Below, piece by piece: positions 1 through 5,356 of a DNA stretch of 7,851 nt. This DNA is from Pseudomonadota bacterium. Lineage in GTDB: Bacteria; Desulfobacterota; Desulfovibrionia; Desulfovibrionales; Desulfovibrionaceae. Numbering within the stretch: position 1 is the first letter of the stretch; each line of letters starts with the position of its first letter. The stretch is from NCBI GenBank assembly GCA_023433925.1, contig JAEYTO010000096.1:1-7851 (forward strand), read 5' to 3'. The position numbers were made by a program, and so were the translations under genes. Below the pieces are notes generated by a model. It ran no database searches. It was not told the DNA's origin and saw only the letters and a program-made list of their open reading frames with translations.

Positions 1-75
1 CTCGCGCTCTCTCCACCAAAAACTTTTGATATTATTTCAGCGTATTGCCGGGTGGCGCAGTTGAGAAACGGGGTT

Positions 76-98
76 CCAAGGGGGCCGCGCCCCCTTGG
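76..98. repeat. GC-rich hairpin element, left copy
   Basis: A perfect 9-bp inverted repeat (CCAAGGGGG at 76-84, CCCCCTTGG at 90-98) with a 5-base loop, preceded by CGGGGTT and followed by GCCGCCGGAGGC. I recall this wording as a common intergenic element in Desulfovibrio genomes, resembling a REP sequence. A related hairpin with the same leading CGGGGT and the CCA/TGG stem ends lies at 5283-5303. No T-tract follows it, so it is not a classical terminator. Its function is unknown; the structure itself is directly visible. Confidence 0.6.
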
Positions 99-134
99 CC
101 GCCGGAGGCATAAAACGACCTTTATTAATAATCT

Positions 135-168
135 GAGCCCCCGGCCCAAGGGCCGGGGGCTCTTTTTT
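135..168 (+). terminator. Rho-independent terminator (plus strand), possibly shared with nrfA
   Basis: A perfect 13-bp stem (135-147 with 150-162) built mostly of G and C, with a two-base AA gap, is followed on the plus strand by six T residues (163-168). This is a textbook intrinsic terminator for plus-strand transcription entering from the left edge. Its gene lies outside the window. The hairpin starts 28 bases beyond the nrfA stop codon, so it may also stop nrfA transcripts. On the minus strand, however, the hairpin is followed by AGATTATTAATAAA, which is only loosely T-rich, so minus-strand activity is less certain. Confidence 0.75.
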
Positions 169-190
169 GTGAGGATAAGGCGTTGCGGCG

Positions 191-1666
191 CTAGGTGCCG
201 GACATGAAGCGCTGCTGGATGCCGAAGGGATCCTTGATCTCCTGCTCGGGCTTGCCCATGAGCTTCTTCTCGCCACGCTCATCCACGTACTTCCTGAGCT
301 CCAGATCGATGGTCGCGGGCACGGCCACGCCGGCCTGGGCGAGCATCTGGCGCAGCAGGGCCTCGGACTTGCCGGCGAAGGCCACGGAGTCGCCCAGCAC
401 GCGCAGGGCCTCGGGCGGGTTGTGGAAGCCCACGGAGTTCTCGGCGCCGATGAACAGCTGGCGGTAGAAGGCCTCCTCGTAATAGTCCTTGGCCTGCTCA
501 TAGAGCTGCCGGTCGAGCTGCGCGCCCTTGGCCTGGGCCGCGTGCGCGGCCTCGAAGAGCTTGGCCGCCGTGGCCGTGCCGTAACCGGCGCGGAGCATGA
601 GCGAGACCGTGCGGTCCTGGATGCTGATGACGCGCTGCTTGAGCCAGTCCGTGCTCTCGGCGTGACACTGGCCGCAGGCGCGCAGGTCGGCCTTGAGCGG
701 ACTCATGACCCGGTGATCCGAAACCTTGTACACGCCGACCTTGGTGTAGGGCATGTGGCAGTCGGCGCAGGAAGCCCCGGCCTGCCAGTGCGTGCTCTGG
801 TTGGAGAACAGCTCGAACTCGGGGTGACGCATGAAGGCCAGCTTGAAGCCCGTGACCTTCTGGGTCCACTCCTTGTTGTTCGGGTCGTTGCGGATCTTCT
901 GGATGATGTTCTCGACGCTTATGTTGCCCCACTTGCTCGTCTGCCAGGGGAAGTAGATGCCGTCGGACTTGCCTTCGGCGGTCTTGGTGATGTTGTAGGA
1001 CACGTGACACTGGGCGCAGACCGCCGAGCGCATCTCCTGGTGCGAGAGCTTCTTGGGGTCGGCGCCCATGGAATCCAGGGCCTTGACCAGGGTGAAGCCG
1101 CGCGAGAGCTGCAAGGTCATGTCCTTGTTATTGTGGCAGTCGATGCAGGCCACGCCCAGCTCGCGGTGCTCCTCGGGGATCTGGTTCACGACCTCCATGA
1201 AGGGCTTCATGTAGTAATCGAGGCCCATCTGCTGCTCAAGAGCGGGCGCGTAGGGGCTCTTGCAGCTCAGGCACACGCCGCCGGCGCCCACGCGCTTGGC
1301 GTCGACGTCGAGCTGGTCGCGGACCATGTTGGCGTGGCCGCGCGGCTCGTTGTACTCGATGCCGAAGCCCCAGCCGTTGAAGAGCAGGGCCATGTACGGG
1401 TACATGGACAGCTTGTCGTAGGTGATCCTGTCGGCGTCGAAGCCGACCTTGTACTTGCTCTTGCCCGCCGGGGTGGGCTCCTCGGTCTGCTTCCAGAGGT
1501 TGTACTCCACCGGGTAGGCCTTGCCCCAGACCACGGGGTCGATGGTATTGTCCGGTATCTGCACCGGCTGCACCATCTTGGGCTCCTCGGGCGCGCAGGC
1601 CCAGAACGCCACGAGCACGACCAGCAGAGCGCCGAGCCCGACCATTTCCTTTTTCCTGATCTTCAT
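191..1666 (-). CDS. nrfA: Pentaheme cytochrome c nitrite reductase NrfA, ammonia-forming
   Basis: NrfA reduces nitrite to ammonium with six electrons in the dissimilatory pathway, outside the cytoplasmic membrane. The 491-residue product has the catalytic heme motif CLSCK (132-136), in which Lys replaces the usual heme-ligand His, and four CxxCH motifs (174-178, 217-221, 300-304, 331-335). Further expected residues are Arg109-Gly-His111, Tyr224, active-site His281 in HPEF, His293, His318 and His415. The side-chain calcium ligands of the classical enzyme are absent: the usual Glu before the Tyr is Ser223, and the Lys and Gln before His281 are Phe278 and Arg280. This matches the calcium-independent subclass described for Geobacter lovleyi. 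The N-terminus has a basic start, a hydrophobic stretch (about 8-22) and Cys24 in a poor lipobox (FWAC), so a lipoprotein or an uncleaved anchor is possible. The ATG has GGAGG 6 bases upstream. The gene lies 42 bases after nrfH on the same strand. Confidence 0.96.
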   Translation of the reverse strand: MKIRKKEMVGLGALLVVLVAFWACAPEEPKMVQPVQIPDNTIDPVVWGKAYPVEYNLWKQTEEPTPAGKSKYKVGFDADRITYDKLSMYPYMALLFNGWGFGIEYNEPRGHANMVRDQLDVDAKRVGAGGVCLSCKSPYAPALEQQMGLDYYMKPFMEVVNQIPEEHRELGVACIDCHNNKDMTLQLSRGFTLVKALDSMGADPKKLSHQEMRSAVCAQCHVSYNITKTAEGKSDGIYFPWQTSKWGNISVENIIQKIRNDPNNKEWTQKVTGFKLAFMRHPEFELFSNQSTHWQAGASCADCHMPYTKVGVYKVSDHRVMSPLKADLRACGQCHAESTDWLKQRVISIQDRTVSLMLRAGYGTATAAKLFEAAHAAQAKGAQLDRQLYEQAKDYYEEAFYRQLFIGAENSVGFHNPPEALRVLGDSVAFAGKSEALLRQMLAQAGVAVPATIDLELRKYVDERGEKKLMGKPEQEIKDPFGIQQRFMSGT

Positions 1667-1708
1667 TGTGCTCCTCCCTGAAGTATCGCTTCCCTTGCCC
1701 GGGATTCT

Positions 1709-2167
1709 TTACATGGAATGGATGACACCGGTCAGCCTGTGCCGAAGCTGGCGGTGGCAGTCCCAGCAGTTGCGCTCCTTGTCCATCATCCTGGCCACGG
1801 TTTCGCCGTGACAGCGGATGCAGTTGCCCTGGACGAACCTCTGGCCGCGTTCCGAGATCTCGATGCGCTCGGGCACATGGCCGGAATGGAAAAACACCAC
1901 GTCCTTCATGCCGTCAATGGATTTCCAGACGTAGTAGGAGGCCAGGTTCTCATGCGGCAGGTGGCAGTCCACGCAACGCTCCCGGCGATGCGCGCCCTGG
2001 TGCCGCCAGGCTTCGTACTCGGCCTGCATGACGTGGCACGAGGAGCAGAACTCGGGCGTCTCGGTCCTGGCCATGAGCCGCGGCGGCCCGAAGGCCAGGA
2101 ACAGGCCGACCAGGGCCAGGATCGCGCCGCCGATGAGCAGGTTTCTGAGCTTGAAGAGCTTTCTCAT
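1709..2167 (-). CDS. nrfH: Tetraheme cytochrome c quinol dehydrogenase NrfH
   Basis: NrfH is the NapC/NirT-family membrane subunit that oxidises menaquinol and feeds electrons to NrfA. The 152-residue product has one membrane helix near the N-terminus (about 10-27) followed by four CxxCH heme motifs (Cys41-His45, Cys65-His69, Cys116-His120, Cys134-His138). Met47 in CHVM is the expected axial ligand of heme 1. Lys82 and Asp89 correspond to the quinol-site Lys and Asp of Desulfovibrio vulgaris NrfH, and His143 matches a late heme ligand. I chose the ATG at 2167 because GGGAGG lies 8 bases upstream. The in-frame GTG nine bases earlier overlaps that ribosome site and is unlikely. The gene precedes nrfA by 42 bases, giving the usual nrfHA order. 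A 222-base gap upstream holds a stable hairpin and presumably the promoter. Confidence 0.95.
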   Translation of the reverse strand: MRKLFKLRNLLIGGAILALVGLFLAFGPPRLMARTETPEFCSSCHVMQAEYEAWRHQGAHRRERCVDCHLPHENLASYYVWKSIDGMKDVVFFHSGHVPERIEISERGQRFVQGNCIRCHGETVARMMDKERNCWDCHRQLRHRLTGVIHSM

Positions 2168-2221
2168 TCCCGGCACCTCCCTTTCAACCGCAGGTCCGGA
2201 AGCCGTGACCCCGGAGCCGTG

Positions 2222-2258
2222 CCGACCCTATCGCGCCCAGGCGGGCGCATGGGGTCGG
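2222..2258. repeat. Two-step inverted repeat in the nrfH leader
   Basis: Outer arms CCGACCC (2222-2228) and GGGTCGG (2252-2258) flank inner arms GCGCCC (2233-2238) and GGGCGC (2243-2248), with a small internal loop and the 4-base loop AGGC. The structure lies 55-91 bases upstream of the nrfH start. Neither strand has a T-tract after it, so it is not an ordinary terminator. It could be a structured 5' leader or a regulator-binding palindrome; the sequence does not decide. I saw no GTGA-N6-TCAC box and no convincing sigma-54 promoter in the 2168-2389 gap. Confidence 0.5.
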
Positions 2259-2389
2259 ACAAGAAAAGAGTCATGCGTCTCACCCGCCCTCCATTGTAGT
2301 CTGTGGGCCGCGCCAAGGATGCGCGACGCCTAAATTCCTCATGTTGAAAGCCAATCTAGACCGGAACGGGAGACATGGGCATTTATTTT

Positions 2390-3274
2390 TCAGTCTCTAG
2401 AATTTGGCACCGGATGCACGAGCCTGCGCGCGAGGACAGGCACCATGTCCCTGCCTCGGTTGTTGAAGCGCAGCTCGATCTCCTTGAGGTAGAGATAGTA
2501 GGATTGCGGGGACAGGCAGTGGTAGCGGGCCATCCACGGCTCGGCGTAGTCCATGAACCCGCCCTGGCGGTCCAGAGGCAGTGCGGCGGATATGAATCGG
2601 TGACCGAAGGTCACGCGGGCCTTCTTGCAGCAGGAGAAGATCAGGCCGTCATGGCCGCGGAAGGGGCCGGTGTAGAGCAGGGTGCGCCAGCACTTGAGGG
2701 GCAGGTCCATGCCGAACACGTCCCTGGCCTTGGCTCTGGGCAGGAGGCGCACGCTCGCGCCGCCGGCCTCGTGGGTCACGCGGAACACGGGCGAGCGGCA
2801 CTCGACGCAGTGCATCTGCCCAGCCTCGTTGCCCGCGTTGGGGCAGAAGCTGACCGCCTCGCCACGCTCGTCCAGGAGCAGGGCGGCCTCCTCGCTGCCG
2901 GCCAGTATGGCCAGGCGCACGGTGTGGCAGGCCTTGAAGGCCGTGGCGTAGCTCAAAAGGAGCCCGCGGGCCGTGTCCTCCACGGGCAGGCCCTCGGCGA
3001 AGCGGCGCAGGAGCGTCAGCCAGTACTCGGGCGGCAGCTTGACCCGGTCGAGCCACGTGCCGGCGAATTCGTGGAAGGTGTAGCGGCAGCCCCGGCAGCG
3101 AAAGCGGCCGTCGCGCAGGGCGTACGCCTCGGGCCGGCCGCAGCGCGGGCAGGCCGCGCCGCCTCCGCCGCGTTGGGCGCGGAAGAACTCGGCGGCGGAC
3201 GAGCGCGTGACGCGCTGCACGGGAATTACCGCGTCGCGCTCCCTAGGAACTGAAACAGCCTCCATCTCCCCCAT
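2390..3274 (-). CDS. Zinc-ribbon, IS1595-transposase-like protein
   Basis: The 294-residue product starts with a four-cysteine zinc ribbon (CPRC 42-45, CRGC 60-63) followed by FHEFAGT and a helical, HTH-like stretch (about 77-120). This arrangement is known from the N-terminus of IS1595-family transposases. Near the C-terminus, a segment with SPQ and YLYLKEIELRFNNR (261-273) also resembles the end of that family. Asp135 (LLLDE), Asp209 (GHDG) and Glu245 (YAEPW) could form a DDE triad, with 35 residues between the last two, but this is my own alignment by eye. Extra cysteines occur at 144, 156, 159, 195, 215 and 216. I see no terminal inverted repeats or target duplication around the gene. It may therefore be a domesticated or decayed transposase; a regulatory role for nrfHA just downstream is speculation. 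The ATG at 3274 has only a weak ribosome site, so the start is uncertain; a second ATG lies at 3265. Confidence 0.72.
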   Translation of the reverse strand: MGEMEAVSVPRERDAVIPVQRVTRSSAAEFFRAQRGGGGAACPRCGRPEAYALRDGRFRCRGCRYTFHEFAGTWLDRVKLPPEYWLTLLRRFAEGLPVEDTARGLLLSYATAFKACHTVRLAILAGSEEAALLLDERGEAVSFCPNAGNEAGQMHCVECRSPVFRVTHEAGGASVRLLPRAKARDVFGMDLPLKCWRTLLYTGPFRGHDGLIFSCCKKARVTFGHRFISAALPLDRQGGFMDYAEPWMARYHCLSPQSYYLYLKEIELRFNNRGRDMVPVLARRLVHPVPNSRD

Positions 3275-3481
3275 TCCGGCTCATGGTCCAAGTATCCGGC
3301 AGGACATGAATATATTTAGCACGAAAGGCGCGCGAAAGGAAAGGCCGGGGCGCGGGACCGGCAAGGCGCGGATGCGCTGGAGGGAATGCGGAAGGTTGGA
3401 AAGGATGTGCGGCAGGCGCGGAGTGCGCGGGAAGGCCTTGCGACGATGGTTGGTTGTCCGGTCCAGCCAGGCTCGGCCAGA

Positions 3482-3502
3482 CCGGCCGGTCACGCCGGCC
3501 GG
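3482..3502. repeat. CCGGCCGG inverted repeat
   Basis: Two copies of the self-complementary octamer CCGGCCGG (3482-3489 and 3495-3502) are separated by TCACG, so they are at once a direct and an inverted repeat able to form an 8-bp hairpin. No T-tract follows. The function is unknown; a chance GC-rich palindrome is possible. Confidence 0.4.
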
Positions 3503-3509
3503 ATGATGT

Positions 3510-3529
3510 CATGCCCACGAGTGGACATG
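3510..3529. promoter_or_regulatory. Operator-like near-palindrome
   Basis: The arms CATGCCCAC and GTGGACATG are complementary at eight of nine positions around a 2-base centre (GA). It lies about 235 bases upstream of the transposase-like start, in a region with no gene. The shape is typical of a dimeric repressor site, but no cognate regulator is visible and the match could be chance. Confidence 0.25.
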
Positions 3530-3628
3530 AGTGCACCTCGCCTTTGGCGGGAGCGCGCCCGGAAACGGCAGGCCATGCCCAGCAGCCCGCGCGCGTCGGT
3601 TCTTTCCAGGCCATACTTCATTTACGCA

Positions 3629-3660
3629 CAAAGAACGGGCCGGGGTTGCCCCCGGCCCGT
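3629..3660 (-). terminator. Rho-independent terminator of the ferredoxin gene
   Basis: A perfect 11-bp stem (3635-3645 with 3650-3660) with a 4-base loop lies 33 bases after the ferredoxin stop codon. On the minus strand it is followed by TCTTTG, a short and imperfect T-tract. Placement directly behind the gene supports a terminator role. Confidence 0.7.
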
Positions 3661-3693
3661 GGTTCTGTACGCATAAGCTTTCGTCCGCCCGGC

Positions 3694-3891
3694 CTACTCG
3701 TCCTCCCAGTGGATGCACTGCACCGGGCAGGTGTCCATGGCCTCCTCGATTTCCTCCAGGGTCGCGCCCTCCACGTCCTTGACGTAAGCCTTCTCGACCT
3801 CCGGATCCATGGCGAAGGCGCCCGGAGCGATCTCGACGCAGGATTCGCAGGCGATGCACTCGTCCTGGTCCACATAGAACTTGCGAGCCAT
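3694..3891 (-). CDS. Single [4Fe-4S] ferredoxin (ferredoxin I type)
   Basis: A 65-residue acidic, soluble electron carrier. Cys12, Cys15, Cys18 (CIACESC) and Cys55 (followed by Pro) are the expected ligands of one [4Fe-4S] cluster. Cys59 is an extra cysteine that Desulfovibrio ferredoxins of this type also carry. The start MARKFYVDQDE and the end VQCIHWEDE agree with D. africanus ferredoxin I as I remember it, with only a few differences in the middle. The ATG at 3891 is chosen because GGAGG lies just upstream (5-base spacer) and the family begins ARKFYV after Met removal. An open frame continues upstream to 4032 but is low-complexity and not part of the protein. The gene lies 186 bases downstream of the frdX-like gene on the same strand and ends at its own terminator. 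In these bacteria such ferredoxins serve pyruvate and hydrogen metabolism; a specific link to Hcp is inference. Confidence 0.93.
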   Translation of the reverse strand: MARKFYVDQDECIACESCVEIAPGAFAMDPEVEKAYVKDVEGATLEEIEEAMDTCPVQCIHWEDE

Positions 3892-3997
3892 TGTTGCCTC
3901 CTTGGCCTCGGGCGCCGGCGGCGCCGATTTCGGGATTACGCCTTGTGCGGCCGGTTTCTCGGCGGACTGTTGCAAAGCCGCCTGGTTTTTCAACTCC

Positions 3998-4015
3998 GCA
4001 AGGCTTGAGCCTTGC
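3998..4015. repeat. Small hairpin in the frdX-ferredoxin gap
   Basis: GCAAGGC (3998-4004) and GCCTTGC (4009-4015) form a 7-bp stem with a 4-base loop. A second inverted repeat, GCAGCCTG / CAGGCTGC (4055-4062 with 4071-4078), overlaps the stop codon of the upstream gene. Neither is followed by a T-tract on the minus strand, so neither is a convincing terminator. Readthrough from frdX into the ferredoxin gene is possible. Confidence 0.4.
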
Positions 4016-4077
4016 TCACGAACGCCACGCATCCGGCGGGCCCCCCTGGCCCGCGCAGCCTGTGCGTCAGCAGGCTG

Positions 4078-5034
4078 CTAGAGCCGCGCCGCGAGCAGAT
4101 CCCGCTCCACGGTTTTGCCCTGTCTCGTAATAACCACTTCTCGCACCGGGACGTCAACTCCAGAACGTTTTACGGCTGCATGCACGATCTGGGTCAGCGT
4201 GGCGCAGCAGGGCACCTCCATGCGCGCGACGGTCAGGCCGCGCGGCTTGGCCTCGCGGAAAATGGCCGCCAGACGCTCCACGTAGTCGTCGGCGTCGTCG
4301 AACTTGGGGCAGCCGATGAGCAGCTTGCGGCCCTTGAGCAGCTCCTCGTGGAAGCGCGGATGGGCCGCGGGCACGCAGTCGGCGGCCATGAGCAGGTCCG
4401 CGCCCTTGAGGAAGGGCGCGTGCGCCGGGATGAGCCTAAGCTGCACGGGCCAGTGGGTCAGCTCGGACTCGTCCGTGCCGCGCGGCGCGGCCTTGGCCGC
4501 GGGTGCGGGCTCGGCCTTGGGCGCCGGCTTGCGGGCGAACTTGCCGCCGGAGCACGGACAGCCGCCCGCCTGCTCCTCGGCCCCCATCCCTTCTATCGGC
4601 GCCGGCTTCTCGCGGGTGAAGTCCTGGATCATGCTGCCGGAGCAGCCGCAGGCCATGGTCTTGGGCATTTCCGACATCTTCTCCAGCACGGGCTTGGCCT
4701 TGGGCTCGGGCTTCTCGAAGACCTCGACCTTGCCGCCCGGGCAGCCCGAGGCGACCGTGACCGCGCCGTGCTTGTCGGCCCCGGCCGTGCGGCGCACGTG
4801 CTCCATGGCTGCCTCCTCGTCGAACTCGTCGGCCTCGCGCTCGATGACCTTGAGCGCGTCCCGCGGGCAGTGGCCCAGGCAGGCTCCCAGCCCGTCGCAG
4901 TACATGTCCTTGACGACGCGGGCCTTGCCATCGACGATGGCCAGCGCGCCCTCGGCGCAGGACGGAATGCAGTTGCCGCAGCCGTCGCACTTCTCTTCAT
5001 CGATCTCGATGATCTTGCGCATGACCTTGCTCAT
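4078..5034 (-). CDS. frdX: FrdX-like ferredoxin-domain protein associated with Hcp
   Basis: The 318-residue protein begins with a ferredoxin domain: Cys16, Cys19, Cys22, Cys26 (CDGCGNCIPSC), then Cys46, Cys52, Cys56 (YCDGLGACLGHCP). The usual second Cys of the second motif is Leu49, so the second cluster has only three cysteine ligands and could be [3Fe-4S] or use another ligand. The middle (about 98-190) is low-complexity, rich in Pro, Ala and Lys, and carries Cys98, CGC (129-131) and CPC (159-161). The C-terminal domain (about 190-318) has Cys220, GCPKFDD (241-247) and the pair Cys276-Cys277. Proteins of this kind accompany hcp in Desulfovibrio and are named frdX in the HcpR regulon. They are presumed to pass electrons to Hcp, which is not proven. 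No membrane segment or signal is visible. The ATG at 5034 has GGAG 6-8 bases upstream. The gene has its own regulatory region with a GTGA-N6-TCAC box at 5129-5142. Confidence 0.86.
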   Translation of the reverse strand: MSKVMRKIIEIDEEKCDGCGNCIPSCAEGALAIVDGKARVVKDMYCDGLGACLGHCPRDALKVIEREADEFDEEAAMEHVRRTAGADKHGAVTVASGCPGGKVEVFEKPEPKAKPVLEKMSEMPKTMACGCSGSMIQDFTREKPAPIEGMGAEEQAGGCPCSGGKFARKPAPKAEPAPAAKAAPRGTDESELTHWPVQLRLIPAHAPFLKGADLLMAADCVPAAHPRFHEELLKGRKLLIGCPKFDDADDYVERLAAIFREAKPRGLTVARMEVPCCATLTQIVHAAVKRSGVDVPVREVVITRQGKTVERDLLAARL

Positions 5035-5128
5035 GACCCTCTCCTTCCCTGCGTTGAAATATTTCGTCGGAACCCCTGTTCCGTCGCCAGTCGTGATTCC
5101 TATCTAAGCCATTATCCGGCCAAGTGAA

Positions 5129-5142
5129 GTGATCCAGGTCAC
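5129..5142. promoter_or_regulatory. CRP/FNR/HcpR-type operator upstream of frdX
   Basis: GTGATCCAGGTCAC has perfect outer half-sites GTGA and TCAC separated by six bases. It lies 95-108 bases upstream of the frdX start and downstream of the hcp terminator. On the minus strand, TTAGAT begins about 28 bases past its centre, near the spacing of a class II activator. GATAAT (5116-5111) is a better -10 match but lies closer and would put the box over the -35 region. HcpR, a CRP/FNR-family regulator, is known to control hcp and frdX in Desulfovibrio; assigning it here is inference. Confidence 0.65.
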
Positions 5143-5170
5143 GCCGGACGATCTTTTCCTGTCCCGGCCC

Positions 5171-5201
5171 AAAAAGCGAGGCCGGCTGAAGAGCCGGCCT
5201 C
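5171..5201 (-). terminator. Rho-independent terminator downstream of hcp
   Basis: A perfect 10-bp stem (5178-5187 with 5192-5201) with loop GAAG (plus-strand sense) is followed on the minus strand by GC and five T residues. It lies about 155 bases after the hcp stop codon and about 30 bases before the frdX operator. This indicates that hcp and frdX are separate transcription units. Confidence 0.82.
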
Positions 5202-5280
5202 TGTGCGGGGTGTGGAGAGGCAAGGAGGCGAGGGGAGGCAATGCGAAACGATCTGTCCACCTTTCCCGCAGGACAGCGGG

Positions 5281-5340
5281 GTCCAGGGGCCCGTGGCCCC
5301 TGGCGGGAGAGAGTTGGAGAGAGGGCGCGGAGCCCTCTCT
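5281..5340. repeat. Double GC-rich hairpin element, right copy
   Basis: Hairpin one pairs CCAGGGGCC (5283-5291) with GGCCCCTGG (5295-5303). Hairpin two pairs AGAGAGGGC (5318-5326) with GCCCTCTCT (5332-5340) around GCGGA. The first resembles the element at 76-98 in its leading CGGGGT and its CCA/TGG stem ends. It lies in the 3' untranslated region of hcp, between the stop codon and the terminator. Compound elements of this style are scattered through intergenic regions of Desulfovibrio genomes, as I recall. The function is unknown. Confidence 0.55.
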
Positions 5341-5356
5341 CGATCATCCTCTCTTG

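Larger units (their letters stand above)
3275..3628. other. Intergenic region without a convincing gene
   Basis: About 350 bases lie between the transposase-like gene and the ferredoxin terminator. Open frames exist on both strands but give Arg/Pro/Ser-rich translations with no recognisable domain and no ribosome site. On the minus strand, a short AT-rich island with TAAATATATT (around 3308-3317) stands about 35 bases before the transposase-like start and could hold its -10 element, though I see no good -35. The inverted repeats at 3482-3502 and 3510-3529 are listed separately. Confidence 0.5.

Noticed and set aside
48..75. GGTGGCGCAGTTGAGA, resembling a tRNA D-arm
   Set aside because: No acceptor, anticodon or T-arm (GGTTCGAATCC-like) sequence follows in register; the downstream stem belongs to the GC hairpin element.
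422..1681. Long plus-strand open frame (419 codons) across nrfA, with similar frames over frdX (4012-5127), the transposase-like gene (2375-3253) and hcp (5129-5914, 6068-7168)
   Set aside because: These are antisense shadows caused by high GC. Their translations are Val/Leu/Gly/Ala/Arg-rich with no domains, whereas the opposite strand encodes clear protein families.
2168..2176. GTG start for NrfH three codons upstream
   Set aside because: The GTG overlaps the GGGAGG ribosome site, while the ATG at 2167 has an ideal 8-base spacer.
2285..2350. Possible sigma-54 promoter (TTGG... motifs) upstream of nrfH on the minus strand
   Set aside because: Neither TTGGCTTTCAACATGAGG nor TTGGCGCGGCCCACAG has the required GG-N10-GC spacing.
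3243..3614. Minus-strand frame of 123 codons overlapping the transposase-like gene start
   Set aside because: Arg/Pro/Ser-rich translation, no ribosome site, and overlap with a supported gene.
3892..4032. 47-residue N-terminal extension of the ferredoxin, which could look like a targeting or anchor region
   Set aside because: Low-complexity Ala/Pro/Lys/Gln translation without a hydrophobic segment. The ribosome site and family start both point to 3891.
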